Counted from the first letter of the stretch, positions 47,941 through 61,400 are shown. The stretch: DNA of 64,000 bases from Pogostemon cablin (GCA_023678885.1 CM042958.1:16424852-16488851); one strand, 5' to 3'. Translations and numbers: made by a program. The notes: generated by a model not told the origin, from the letters alone.

Positions 47941-49320
47941 GTATATGTTCTAACATATAAATCTGTGAATAGTTTGAATCTTAATTATATATTTTAAGGT
48001 TATTTATGCAGTTTTAATTAGAGATATTTTAGCCTAATAAATTTATGGGGTTTAAAAGAAAAACAAATAAAATCAGATTTATACAGGTAAATCATCCATG
48101 TTTAATTAAAGCATCCAATCTAATTAAAGTAAGTTATGGCTTAAGAGGAAAAAAAAAAAACATAGTCGGGAATAATAATAATGGTTGTGTTGAATGTTTT
48201 TTATTATATCAATTAATTTATTTTATTATTATTATTTTCTTATTTTTTTATTATTTTTTTTAACAATTCAACGGGATAAATGCAAAGGATCGAAAATTGT
48301 TCACAATATATATGGGGGCAAGAGTAGTATTTGATAATTAGTTTTTAAAATATTATTTTCTCGTGTTAACTAAACGTATAGTATATTAATTTAATTAGAC
48401 AAACAATTTTAAATTTTCTTTAAATGTCAAATTAAGTTTGATATAATTGAATTGTATTTAATTTATTCAATTTGGTGGAACAACACCCAAATTATGTTCT
48501 TAGGAATACCAATTAATTGTACCTTTTTATCCATCAAAACACACACCTTGGTGAAGGAAGGAGATTGTACATTTTAAAATTGGTACTCCTTCCACTCTAG
48601 TCATTATCTAGAAAATAAATTAATGACATGCGACTCTTATTTTAGAGATCAATATATAAGAGATAGTCAGAGTTTAATAAAAGAAAAAATATGAAAAAAG
48701 CGACGCAAAAAAAAATTAATTACATGCGTTTTTATTTTAGAAATAAAAAAGAGATTAGTAAGTGTTTAATGACATGCTTTTTCACAGTAATAACATTTTA
48801 TTAATTTCTAAATTCAACTAAAAAGTTGTTTTAGAGTTTGGATTGAGATAAAATAAGGAGAAAAATAAAGGTATATTTTATTCTGATCATACAGCTCATT
48901 TCAAGAAATGTCAAATAGTTTCAAATTAATTATTATAAATAAAAAGTAAAAGAAAAATCATAATCAATTACCAAATTATTATATAGAAGTGACAAAAACA
49001 AAGAGTACTTAAATTTTTAATACGACAGATAATACAAAAGCATGTTCATACAGTATAAAAATACTTTATTAAAGATTTTAGATTAAATTATATATTAAAT
49101 ATTGCATAATCAATGTTCTTTATTTTAGGATTAAAAAATAACCAATTTATCGGAAAAAAAATAGCGACTCAAAAAATAAATTAATTAAGTGTTTCGGGGG
49201 TGGGGGGGTGAGAACGCGAGACAACACCTGGAGCATCGGGAGCGTATAAATGAGAAGAAGCCTAATTACAATTTAATTTCCTTATTTAAAGTGTGAATTC
49301 CTAATTAACCCTACTCACTA
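47941..49320. other. Intergenic AT-rich stretch
   Basis: No supportable gene. 48045-48263 has an open frame dominated by Ile/Phe from T-rich DNA and is not credible. Contains (TTA)n-like runs near 48220-48260, a G-run at 49195-49208, and otherwise nothing recognisable. Confidence 0.4.
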
Positions 49321-49396
49321 ATATAAAACCGGCCCTTCATTCCTTTCCTCAGTAAACCTAATTTCATACATTAGTTTTTAGTTAAGAGCGCGCAGA

Positions 49397-49750
49397 ATGT
49401 CGGAGTCACGTAAGCGAAAGTGGAGTTTGTTGGCAGTGATGTTGTACCAAGGAAAAGTCGATTTGGAAGAGTTGGTGGGCAGCTCAAGTTGTGGTGTTGT
49501 TGATGATGGTAAGAAGAGAGGAAGATTTGAAGGCCGTATGAAAGCATCATCAATTTCAAAGAAACCGAGTGTAAGTTTGAAGAAACCTCTAAGTGGGCGT
49601 GATGAGAATATAAATTGGAATTGGGTGGTTTCAAAAAACCTCATAGTGGTTATGAAGGGGCGGGCATGGTATCTCAAGGCCAGACCGATTTGGATTTTGG
49701 TGTTGTTGATGATAAGAAAAATTGGAGTTCCAACAACCAGTATGCTTTGA
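49397..49750 (+). CDS. Unrecognised small protein gene, possibly frameshifted
   Basis: ATG 49397 opens a 117-codon frame (MSESRKRKWSLLAVMLYQGK ...). ATATAAAA at about 49321 and a leader of about 70 bases give it a promoter-like setting unlike most frames here. The phrases QGKVDLEELVG and VVDDGKKRG recur in another frame further on (GFKKPHSGYEG, then SQGQTDLDFG and VVDDKKNW, 49620-49720). The true product may therefore contain an internal repeat, with a one-base frameshift around 49625. TGA at 49748 lies only 36 bases before the copia LTR, so the insertion may have cut off downstream exons. Basic, Lys/Arg-rich N-terminus; no known domain recognised. Confidence 0.4.
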   Translation: MSESRKRKWSLLAVMLYQGKVDLEELVGSSSCGVVDDGKKRGRFEGRMKASSISKKPSVSLKKPLSGRDENINWNWVVSKNLIVVMKGRAWYLKARPIWILVLLMIRKIGVPTTSML

Positions 49751-49783
49751 ACAAAAATTAGAATCACTTCTGCAAGACCAATG

Positions 49784-50388
49784 TCTTATGAACTTAAACA
49801 AGCACTGGATGTAGAACACTCAAGAACTTACACTCACTTAGATGTTTGATGAACTAAAAATTGGAATCACTCACGTTTCACTCACGAATCAATTGATGAA
49901 CGAAAAATAATATGAAAGAGATCAACACAAAAATGTATAGTGGTTCGGCGTAAGCCTACATCCACTTTCCTAAGAGAATAATTCACTAAACAATGATGAA
50001 GGTTACAAGCTTACAAGCACACTCACAAACCCTAATTCTTGATGCTTAATCCTAAACTGATGTGTGAAGATGGTATGATGAAGATGATGAACTGACTGCC
50101 AGCTCTTCCATTTATATGAATGTGAAATCAGCATCTTGATTCCCTTCCATCCAATCAAACGCATGCACAACTGAATCAGTTACAACTAACTGATCTTGCA
50201 ACCGTGCCATGCTAACCAACTGATCCTTCAGCTCCAAGACTGATCTAATGGCCAATGTACGCGATCCTCTAACCATTTGATTGACCAATGATCAATCTCC
50301 ACGTGTAGCACTTGTTTTTCCAACTGCAACACACACACACATGCTCATGCAATACAAAAACACACATGCATGCAGGTCTATCTTCGCA
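49784..50388 (-). repeat. 3' LTR of the minus-strand copia element
   Basis: Reads TGCGAAGATAGAC ... CATAAGA on the minus strand. Differs from its partner by two indels: about 20 extra bases near 49850 and about 40 missing near 50210. Confidence 0.9.
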
Positions 50389-53300
50389 AATCTCCACCTT
50401 AGACCTTGCATCATCATGTTAGCTTTATCTTCTCCACTTTGCTGCATTTTAAGGCTGCAGCCACCTTCCTTTCCTGCTCAATTCAACTGAATTAGCTTCT
50501 TGCACAGCTCATACTTATGAACTGATAAAGCTTTTGTGAACATGTCTGCTGGATTCTCAGTAGTTTTGATCTTCTTGACACTTACTAACCCCTTGTCTAT
50601 CATGTCCCTTATGAAATATAATCTTACATCAATGTGCTTGGTCCTTTCATGGTACCCTTGATGCTTGGAGAGATGCACTGCACTCTGATTATCACAATGC
50701 ACTTCAACTAAACCTTGCTCAATCCCAAAATCACTCAGTATACCTGTTAGTCATACACCCTCCTTGATTGCTTCTGTAAGTGCAATAAATTCTACCTCTA
50801 TAGTTGATAGAGCCACTACATGTTGATGAGTTGTTTTCCAGCTTACTGCAGTACCAAACAGATTGAATACATAACCAGTAAGTGACTTCCAAGTATCAAG
50901 ATTTGTTGCATAATCAGCATCAACATATCCAACTACTGCCTTATCCCATGTTGCCATTTTCTGAAACTTCAAGCATGTTGTGATGGTTCCTTTCACATAC
51001 CTGAGAGCCCACTTCACTGAACTCCAATGTAGCAGACCTGAAATACTCATAAATCTACTAATCATGCTCATCACATAAGCTAAATCTGGCCTGCAACATA
51101 CCATTGCATACATCAAACTGCCAACAACACTAGCATAGGGTATATTGCTCATTTCAACTTTCTCTTGATCTGTCTGAGGAGCTTGGAGTAATGACAAACT
51201 CACTTCTTGCTTTGCTGGTGTAGTTACCGTTTTGCTGAGATCCATATTGTATCTCTTCAACACTTTATCTAAGTATGATTCTTGGAACAACTTCAACTCA
51301 CTAGCTGACCTATTTCTCTCAATCTGCATACCAAGAATCACATTTGCTTCTCCTGGATCCTTCATATCAAACTTCTGCTTAAGTATCTCTTTTACTTCAT
51401 CTATAACAGCTTGATCCTCACAAGATATAAGGATATCATCTACATACAAAAGTAAGTATGTATAACACCCTTCCTTGAACCTAACATAAACACAACTGTC
51501 ATGTAAGCTCCTGCTGAATTCATTTGATGTAATGTAATAATCAAACTTCAAATACCACTGTCTTGGACTTTGTTTCAGACCATACAAAGATTTCAATAGT
51601 AAGCAAACCTTATTCTCAGCCCCTTTAATACTTACACCATCAGGAATCTTCATGTAGATATCCTCTTCTAGATTTCCATGCAAGAATGCTGTAGTGACAT
51701 ACATCTGATGTAACTCAAGATCAAACTGAGTCACTAATGCCAGGAGAATTCTGATAGAACAATGCTTAACAACAGGTGAGAATATCTCATTATAATCAAC
51801 ACCAGAACCTCTTGCTACAAGCCTTGCCTTGTACCTAACACTTCCTTCTTTGCTTGTAACAGGCTTCTTCTTGTAGATCCATTTACAGCTTACTAACTTC
51901 TTGTTCTTTGGTCTGTCAACAATCTGCCAAGTCTTGTTCTTATGTAATAATAGCAGCTCTTATTCCATAGCAACTATCTACTTGTTATTATCATTTCCTG
52001 ATATAGCTTCATCATATGTCCTTGGCTCATAATTTTCTATATCAGATGCAACATACAGTGCATATGATACTATATCTATCTTCTTAACCTATCTCTTACA
52101 AGTTGATAGGAACTTAAATCATACCTTGAGCTGGATGAGCTAGGAGAGCTATATTCCTTATTCTGATCAGCAATATTATTCTCTTCATTACATTGTTGTA
52201 CTTCCTTCCTTGCTTGCTCCACCTGAGGCTCATCAAAGTCTGTAGTAATAGATACTACAGAATTTCTTTCAACCAATGGCATCTTCTTTTCACTGAATGT
52301 GACATCTCTGCTAACAATAAACTTGTTAGCTTCATAACACCACAGTCTGTATCCTTTTACTTCTTTGGGGTATCCAACCATTACACATTTTACTGCTCTT
52401 GGTTCCAATTTGTCTTGCTTTACATGAGAGTAAGCCTGACATCTTATTACTCTCAAATGACTGTAACTATGAACCTTTCCAGACCACACTTCTTCCGGTG
52501 GTTTGATTTTAAAGCTGCTGATGGACATAGATTGATCAGATAGGCTACTGTAGTCACAAGTTCACCCCCAAAACCCTTTTGTAAATCCTCCACTACTTAG
52601 CATACACCTTACTCTTTCTAACAATGTCTGATTCATATTTTCTGCAGCACTATTTTGTTGTGGAGTTCCAGGTGTAGTCTTGTGCCTCTTAATTCCCTTT
52701 TCTCTGCAGAAAGCATTGAACTCTTCTGAAATAAACTCAAGCCTATTATCTGATCTCAAACATTTCAACTTCTTTGCTGTTTGATTCTCCACCTTAGCAA
52801 GTCATTCCTTAAAGGCAATGAATGCTTGATCCTTTGTTTTGAGGATCTTAACCTATAGTTTCCTAGAGTAGTCATCTATGAAGGATATAAAATATCTTCC
52901 TCATCCAATAGTTGGATTTCTTGATGGTACCCATAGATATGTATGAACATACTGAAGCTTCTCTGATGAAGTATGTTCTCCTGAACCAAATTTCAGCCTC
53001 TTTGCCTTGCTTAGAATGCAATCTTCACATTGATCCATCTTACAGGTTGAACTTATATCTAGTAGCTTATGTCTTGCTAGCTCTTGTAACCCTCTCTCAC
53101 TTACATGAGCTAGTCTTCCATGCCACAAATGAACATCTTCTTGATCTTGAGAAGTGTTCAACTGTCCAGAAATAACTGATCCTTCAAGAAAATAAAGATC
53201 AGAACTCTTAACACCTTTCATTACAACTGACTTATCCTTTATGATGGTGAGTACACCTTTCTTCACATAATACTCACATCTCAAGGAGTCTAACATTCCT

Positions 53301-54494
53301 AATGATATCAGGTTTCTTCTTAATCCTGGTATATATCTCACATTTGTGAGCAGCTTAATGGTGCCATCAAACATTTTAAATTTGACAGAACCAATACCCT
53401 CAATCTTGATGGCTTGATCATTGCCTAACAAGACTGATCCCTCATGATATGGTTTTAAATCAGTAAACCAATCCTTAACTGATGTCATATAAAAAGTGCA
53501 ATCTGAATCTAACACCCACTGATCTGACGCTTGACCAGAAACAACAACCAAAACTTCAATGTAATCTTGATCGTTGTTACCTTTATTTTCAGTTACCTGA
53601 TTTTCATGGATTCTTTGATTTCTACCTTTTACAGCAATCTTCCTGGCCACCATTGCTTTCCACTTATGACATTTCTTCTTGAAATGACCAGGCTTGTTGC
53701 AGTGGAAACAGTTATTGTTTTCTTCATCTGCTGATGTACCTTGATTACTTCTTTCATGTTTCTTCTTATCAGCACCAGCCTTCATATCATTCTTGTTCCA
53801 CTTGTTCTGTTTGTTGGCAACAAGGCCTTCTCCAGCAACTGCATTATCTGATGTCTTATGGAGCACCTTTGCTTTGATTGCTAGTATCACTTGCTCCAGG
53901 GAGATTGATTCAACATTTCCATACAACAATGTGTCTTTCAACCCTTCAAATGATTTAGGAAGAGCTAACATCAATATGACAGCCTTATCTTCACTTGGAC
54001 AGTGCTACATCAATGTTCTCTAAGTCATCAATGATCTTATTAAAATCATTTAGTTGGCTTAGAATGAACTTATCTTCTGATACTTTGAAGGAGTAGAGCT
54101 TCTGCTTTGTGTACAGTCGATTTGCCAATGTCTTCACCATGTAAAGATCAGCAAGCTTCTTCCACATATCTCTTGCAGATGCTTCTTTTGAAACTTCTCT
54201 TAAAGCTTTATCACCTAAGCATAGAATGATTAGACTTCTAGCCTTTGATTGTTGATCTTGATCTGCAGCTAATGCAACTGCATCCATAGCAGCTGCTTGA
54301 TCTACTGGCAGTGGTTTGATTGCATCAGCTAGCCCTTGTTGGATCAGTATGACCTCCATCTTCATCCTCCACAAACTGAAATCAACTTTCTCTAAAACTT
54401 CTCCACATCAAACTTGGTTGTAAACATGATTCTTCCCTTCTGATCTTATTACTTGTGGCTGCTCCTTCTTCTTCTTCCCACAGACGTCGCCACT

Positions 54495-55119
54495 TCTTAT
54501 GAACTTAAGCAAGCACTTGATTTAGAACACTCAAGAACTTACACTCACTTATATGTTTGATCACTCACGTTTCACTCACGAATCAATTGATGAACGAAAA
54601 ATGAAATGAAAGAGATCAACACAAAGATGTATAGTGGTTCAGCGTAAGCCTACATCCACTTTCCTAAGAGAAGAATTCACTAAACAATGATGAAGGTTAC
54701 AAGCTTACAAGCACACTCACAAACCCTAATTCTTGATGCTTAATCCTAAACTGATGTGTGAAGATGGTGTGATGAAGATGATAAACTGACTGCCAGCTCT
54801 TCCATTTATTTGAATGTGAAATCAGCATCTTGATTCCCTTCCATCCAATCAAACGCATGCACAACTGAATCAGTTATAACTAACTGATCTTGCAACCGTT
54901 TGGAAGCTTCTATCCAATGATTCTGGTATCTTCCAGCTTCCATGCTAACCAACTGATCCTTCAGCTCCAAGACTGATCTAACGGCCAATGTACGCGATCC
55001 TCTAACCATTTGATCGACCAATGATCAATCTCCACGTGTAGCACTTGTTTTCCCAACTGCAACACACACACATACTCCTGCAACACAAAAACACACATGC
55101 ATGCATGTCTATCTTCACA
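54495..55119 (-). repeat. 5' LTR of the minus-strand copia element
   Basis: Reads TGTGAAGATAGACATGCATG ... CATAAGA on the minus strand. The 3' boundary GA rather than CA is unusual but supported by the 5-bp target duplication on both sides. Confidence 0.9.
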
Positions 55120-55654
55120 CAATGGATATAAGAGTCAGATCACCACTCTTCAGCTCTGGGCTTTTCCAAAGATTAATGACGACAGCTTCTTTCTTGCCAT
55201 CGCTGATTATAACACTCGTCGCTGATTATTGATTAATGATAAATAACGGTAGTATATGATACCTACAATTAAGAGAACCCTAATCTTGCTTTCTTCATGA
55301 CTAGAAGATGGTTGGACCAAACCAATTAAGGATGTAATTAGGTTAGATTAAACCTTAATTAGTTAATTTAAGATATTATTACATGTCTCGTTCATTTAAT
55401 ATAAGATGAAAAACGAATATGTAATAGATGATTTAATACAAAATTCACATTTCCATAAAAATCACATGAATGAAGTCATTATTAAGTTGTCATAAGATTA
55501 CCAACATAATTATTTATCATCCAAATTGAATTTTTGTTGATAAAAAACATTACTTTTGTAGTGATATATATCTATATATATAGCACGAAAAACTATATAT
55601 TAAATAAATAATCATTAAATCTTCATGACACAACGTTACGTTAATCTTAGCACT

Positions 55655-57664
55655 CACAGCCTTCGCTATGGCTATGGGAACTTGAGACGACTTCGCGTAT
55701 TAGACCTGTCGTCCAACAAGCTCAGTGATCGCATTCCTGAGAACCTTGGATTGCTGAGGGGAATGCAGGAATTAAGACTTTCGAACAGCTATCGAATTTG
55801 ATTCGGTTGGCTCTCGACGACAATCTGCTACAGGGTCCAGTGCCAGAATCTCTGTTCAACCTTTCCAGGGTTGTGATCTTTTCAATTTCGTTAAACAGTC
55901 TATCTGGGTTCTTCCACTTTCTCTGGGGCTTCCAAGGGTTGAATATCTGTTTCTTAATAATAATCACTTCACTGGAAAGATTCCTGAATCTACCGGTCTG
56001 AAAACACTGGATCTTTATAACAACTCGTTTGCTGGAAATTTGCCAATTAATATCGGCAACTTAAGCAAGCTCCAGAGGCTGAGACTGGGTTACAATCAGT
56101 TCACGAACAACTTGTCGAAACCCGAACAAGACTTCTTGTCTTCCCTGTCTAATTGCATGCCTCTGGAGATCATTAGCATGGAATTCAATCCCATAACTGG
56201 AGTCCTCCCAAGGTCCTTAGGTTCAAGAAATCTATCCGAATCTCTTCAACAACTCACTGCACACTCTTGCAATCTCACAGGTTCACTCCCAGATGAGATT
56301 GGGATGTTAAGGAACCTGGAGGGGCTAAGCCTGGGGTATAACTACTTGACAGGAGCAATTCCCGAGTCGTTCGGGTATTTAACTAACTTGAGGAAGTTGG
56401 ATCTCTATGACAACAGGCTGCAGGAGCCTGTTTTCCATGTCTTATGTAAGCTGGAAAATCTGTTTCATGTTGATTTAAGGGGAAATAGTTTCTTCGGACA
56501 GCTGCAGGGGTGCCTAGGGAGTCTTTCTAAGATGACAGAAATTAATTTGGCTCACAATGCATTCAATTCTAGCATTCCGTCGAGTTTCTGGTCTAACGAC
56601 CGGATTGAAAAGGTGAACTTTTTAAAGCAATTTCTTTGATGGATCATTGTCACAAGAAATCGGCAATATGAAGAGGCTAAGAGAGTTGGATCTATCTGGA
56701 AATCAGATTTCTGGTAAAATTCCAACTGCTTTGTTTGAGCTTCAGGGCATAACACATCTCTCCTTGGCAAATAAATGAATCTTTTTCTGCTTTGAAGAAT
56801 TTGGAATACTTGGACTTGTCCCACAACAATTTTTCTGGTCTGATTCCAAAGTCGTTGGAAGCACTAGTTTATCTTACTTACTTCAACGTTTCGTACAACG
56901 AGCTTAGTGGCAAGATTCCAGAAGGAGGGTCTTTCGTCAACTTCACAGCCGAATGTTTCGTTGGTAACAAAGGCTTGTGTGGAGCACCTCGGTTCAAAGT
57001 GGAGGCTTGCAAAAGCAGACATTCAAGCAAAAGAAAGTATTTAACATATACACTGCCTGCAATAGCTTCTGTAATATTGTGTGCTGCCTTGCTTCTCTTC
57101 TTATTCCTAAGACATCGTTCCTTGAGCATTTTTCAGAGATTCGGAATCATGATGGACGTGGCGTTTGCTATGAAGGGTACACAACCCCCATCGCCCATTG
57201 TGACTTGAAGCCCAGCAACATCCTTCTAGATGACGACATGGTTGCCCATGTAAGCGACTTTGGGATCTCGAAGCTCTTGACGCAAGAACAGAGAATATAT
57301 CAGACCACAACTTTGGGTACAATAGGATACATGGCACCGGGTAAGAATTATATAGAATTGTTTGAACTCATTTGCATGATTTATTAGTTTTAATTTGATA
57401 AACTTTACAGAGTATGGGTCGAACGGATTGATTTCGACCATGGTTGATGTTTATAGCTACGGGATTTTGATGATGGAAGTATTTTCAAGAAGAAAGCCAA
57501 CGGATGAGATGTTTTCAGGGAGAGTTGACGATGAGGAGATGGGTGTTCCAAGCTCAGTGGAGCAGATTGTTGATGGCGATCTGCTAAACATAAAAGATGA
57601 AAGTACAAGAACCAGACATGTAAGTTGCTTGACATCAATTATTGAAGTAGCACCGAAACCCTAG
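55655..57664 (+). pseudogene. LRR receptor-like kinase (non-RD, Xa21/FLS2-type) pseudogene
   Basis: Family members are plasma-membrane receptors with extracellular leucine-rich repeats and a cytoplasmic Ser/Thr kinase. Readable parts: LRRs from about 55672 (RLRVLDLSSNKLSDRIPENL) through 56639; the last LRR and juxtamembrane region (LEYLDLSHNNFSGLIPKSLE, 56792 on); a membrane segment (ASVILCAALLLFLFL); then the kinase C-lobe with HCDLKPSNILLDD (non-RD, Cys before Asp), DFGISKLL and GTIGYMAPG, a GT..AG intron at 57341-57410, and SYGILMMEVFSRRKPTDEMF. Lesions: stop after SNSYRI near 55800; frameshift near 55915; frameshift near 56632; TGA at 56776; the whole kinase N-lobe (glycine loop, catalytic Lys) deleted around 57130; and the C-terminus truncated at 57664. 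The signal peptide and first LRRs are missing, possibly with the copia insertion just upstream. Confidence 0.9.
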
Positions 57665-58416
57665 ATTTTCCCCCAAATTGCATTTGCCCTAATTTCCCTT
57701 CTCAAATCCCTTAGCTCTTGTCATGCCAAGGTTAAATTCAGTTCTGCAAGCACACATATACTGTTGAATTCAATCCTCCAAAACACGAGCATGTCTTTTG
57801 CTGCTTTGTTAGTGTTATAATACTAATTGATTTTAGTGTAAAGCAGTACGTGTGTGAGCCAAGATCAACAGAAGCTGCGCGAGTATGCAGCAATGAACAG
57901 CAACGTAGTCCGATAGGCAAGTCTTGATAGCAAATTTTTTAGAAACCATGGATTCTGTCTCCCCGCCAACGATACGGCGTCGTAGTGAACGGAACAGGAA
58001 ACAACACCGTCTATACATTCAGCTAGGGCATGAAGGTTTTGTCCCAGAGCGATTGCATCAATGCAAGACGCAGATTATGTAGAGATTGACCAAAGGGGGT
58101 AGGCTCTTCTTCGACGGATGCTATTTGAGGTATGATGATTATATGTTCTTCAATGAGAGTTTGAGTTCTGTGGGGCTGATGATTTTACGCTGTTTAGGGA
58201 TTCTGTTCTGGAATTTGGGATGAATATGATTTTAAGTATTAAAGGATTGTCTAGTGGGAATAAAATTGCTTAACAAAAACTTTGGGACTGAAACCAAATC
58301 TATTGGATCCAAAACCAAATGGGAATGACTGATGGGACAACAAGAAGAGTGTGTGGAAAAGAAGAGCAGTCCTGGAATTATATATACAACACACCACCAA
58401 AATCAAAATACTAATT
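57665..58416. other. Intergenic between LRR-RLK pseudogene and CKI1-like gene
   Basis: No supportable gene. 57738-58018 has short minus-strand frames without motifs. The 3' untranslated region of the CKI1-like gene should lie just left of 58417 (AT-rich, with an AATCAAAATACTAATT stretch), but no polyadenylation site can be fixed. Confidence 0.4.
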
Positions 58417-61400
58417 CTAAACTTTCGTATTTATTTTAGACAGAGCTTGCAATAACTTATCTCTACTTAGAGGTTTTGTAATGTGATCATCTGCCCCTGC
58501 TGCAATCATCTTCTCTATCTCCTCTCCCTGGCTATGTGCTGTTAATGCTATAATGGGTGTACGAACATCCCGATCCTTCTCTACTTCTCGTATTCTTGCA
58601 GTTGCTTCCCTACCATCCATCACCATCATCTGTTAAAACGTCAAATATCATCCATCAACATATTCATCACAACTCATAAATAATTACTAAATATGTGATC
58701 AGTTTTTGTTACCTCACAATCCATGAGGATACAATCAAAAGGATTTAGACTATTCAAAACTTGTGTCACAGCTGCTTCCCCATTATCACATGAAACTATC
58801 TCTGCTCCAAGTTGTGACGCCACGCGCGTACCTATCCTCCGTCCTATGATGTCGTCGTCAGCCACTAGGATCCTCCTCCCATTTAATGGTGTGACTCTTT
58901 CTTCTTCCACAATTTCATCTCTTGATTCGGATTTACGGACATTTTGTGAAATCTGTCCTCCGAATTCAGGCAAGAGCTTGATGGCTTGATATAAACGGGA
59001 GCCATGAAAAGGCTTGCTAATAATAATATCTGATGGAGCCAACTTTCCCCTGTCAATGTTGTTGTTATTCATATCTAACCAAACCACCCTACTACTATAG
59101 TTCCCACTAGAATTCTTCCTGAATTTCGACACTGCCCTTTTCGTCTCTCCGAAAGGTCCTGCTTGTGTGTCGATCACAATCAGGATGAATCCTCCTCCAA
59201 CATGTGTATTTGTAGGCTTGATCTGTCTCAAAGTCGAACACAGTTGTTGGTGATGGTTCACTACCTGGACTTTTATACCAATTCTCTGCATGAAAGAATG
59301 CACTACACTCCTCCTTTTAGGATTCTCAATGAATAGTACAACCTGGGATTCATCCTGTTTTGGACTGAGAAAACGGGTAATCGGGTCGGAATACTGAAAC
59401 GAGTCACGATTACTCTCAACATCACCCCATTTTCTTGAATTCATCCTGGAAATTCCGGATTCAGTTGTACTCAAACGAACATTGAATCTGAAGCAAGTGC
59501 CTCTCTGCCCTGTTTCTTTATCGACTATTGCTATCTCCCCTCCCATTAATCGAACCAGAGACTGCACAATGCCGAGTCCAAGACCAGTACCTTCATGTCC
59601 AGCTCTCACTTGAACATAATTCTCAAAAACAGATTTCTGCATCTCTTTTGGAATACCTTTTCCAGTGTCATTCACTTCAAATACAAATTCCACCTCATCC
59701 TTATTCACCTCCTTTAGTTCCCTATTTCTTATTTCACCTCTAAAAAAGAAACAACAGCATTTGTTATGATCAGAAACACATGTATTAATGTCATGAAGTG
59801 GTATCCTTGTCCAACCTCGAACTGCAACATATCCCTCAGAGGTAAACTTCACTGCATTGCTCACCAAGTTGCTCAAAATTTGCTTGAGTTTTCCACGATC
59901 GCCTTTAACCGAAGGCGATTTCAAGATTGAGCCGTCGAATGGATCTAAAATGATATCAACCCCTCTTTTGATACCAACTGAATGGTATAAATCAACTACA
60001 TCTTCCAACAGCTGTTCCACGTTGAATTCTTCTTCCTCCAGCTGTATTTTCCCTGCTTCAATCTTACTCGTATCTAGAACAGAGTTCAACAAACTTAAGA
60101 GGTCTTTTCTACAGGCTTCCATCTGCAACAAGTTGGTTTTCAGTTCTGATGGGGAGGGATCTCTTTTGGCAACTTCATCACCACATAAATCTATGAGACC
60201 ACCCATGCCTGCTAAATATCCACGTATATCGTGGCTTGCGCTAGCAAAAGCAAGACTTTTGTTCATGCTTTTTCGCTCTGATTGTTGGGTTGCTTCCTTC
60301 TGATTTATCAGAACACGACGCAGATGCATTTCGTTTCTTGCAGCTTGACAAAGCTTGAATACAAAAATGCATATAGCACTCACTGTCCCGACTACAGTTA
60401 GTACGAGCATAACAATTGATAATGTGACGTGGTTTTGAACAAGGCTGGAAAACTCATTTTGTGGCATACCCAACATGTATACCTGAAATTTAAATAAAAT
60501 AAAATAAGTACTCCCTTTGTCTCATTTCAATCTTTACATTTAGTGCTGTATGTGAGTCCCTTGAAAAAATATATTTATTGTTTTGTGCGAGTTCCATTAC
60601 AAAAAAATGAAAATGTAAATATTGAAATGAGATGACGAAGTTAGAAATATGTAATGATTGAAATGGAACAGGAGGAGCATAGAATTACTGTATTAGTATA
60701 ATGCATAAAAACATTTAATTTGCTAGCTAGTATAGTATACTACATAAAAGAAATTAAAAACACACACACATATAATAGTATGTAGTTCAAACTAATACAT
60801 TAAATTTGCATGTAATTAAAATGAAATACTTACAAGTTGTAATCCAGCAATTTGGATAGGTGAACAGTTGATCACATACTTTCTGCCTTTCATGCTTAAT
60901 ACACTGTTTGTTAACTTGTCTTGCAGAGATAGGCAGCTGATGTTCATGTCTGTAAACTGCAACATAACATGGATTCCATCGAACATCACACGAGCATTTG
61001 GAATTGGAAATTGCTGAACAACGACGTATCCATCCAATGTAGCTAAATATAAGCTACCATTATAAACAGATATTCGATCCTCCAACAACTTCACCAAAGG
61101 TTTCATGGATGACCCTAATGAAATAGCTCCGGTTCCATTTAAACCGACAGTGCTATGCAGCATGGCCTCTTCGTCACTTCCCCACCCCCTACCAACGGAG
61201 GCATATCCATTTTTACTAATCAATGCTTGCTGAAACCAGCTCGAGTTAGTCAGTGCAGACGGGGGTGACTTAACTGCATCACCATGTAGTTTGCCCGAGT
61301 CCGGATTTACAGATTGCATGTAGAGAGTGTAGTCATTGGAGAAGGTGGAGTTGGAGTATATTGCATGGGTTTGATTCTCTTCCTTATAGTAGGCAAAAAG

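Larger units (their letters stand above)
49784..55119 (-). mobile_element. Ty1/copia LTR retrotransposon, minus strand, mostly intact layout
   Basis: The 5336-bp element has LTRs 49784-50388 (3') and 54495-55119 (5') and a perfect 5-bp target duplication, CAATG (49779-49783, 55120-55124). Reading minus: gag from about 54428, with a stop soon after the start, then 54374-53991. Next come the zinc knuckle CFHCNKPGHFKKKCH, a protease with LDSD where DSG is expected, GAG-pre-integrase LWHGRLAH, integrase (to about 52080), reverse transcriptase with YVDD (51734-50751) and RNase H with the terminal ADMFTKAL motif (50702-50478). A purine tract AAGGTGGAG adjoins the 3' LTR near 50394. The primer site after the 5' LTR reads TGGCGACGTCTGTGG, not the Met-tRNA type. 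Several stops and frameshifts plus the protease substitution make it inactive. Tork-like lineage is a guess. Confidence 0.95.

Noticed and set aside
48045..48263. 72-codon Ile/Phe-rich frame
   Set aside because: Composition reflects TTA/TTT runs; no start context or motif.
52912..54023. Plus-strand frames over the minus-strand copia element
   Set aside because: Antisense shadows of gag, protease and integrase.
59528..60303. Plus-strand frames of 71 and 148 codons opposite the CKI1-like kinase
   Set aside because: Antisense to strongly conserved kinase motifs, with no motifs of their own.
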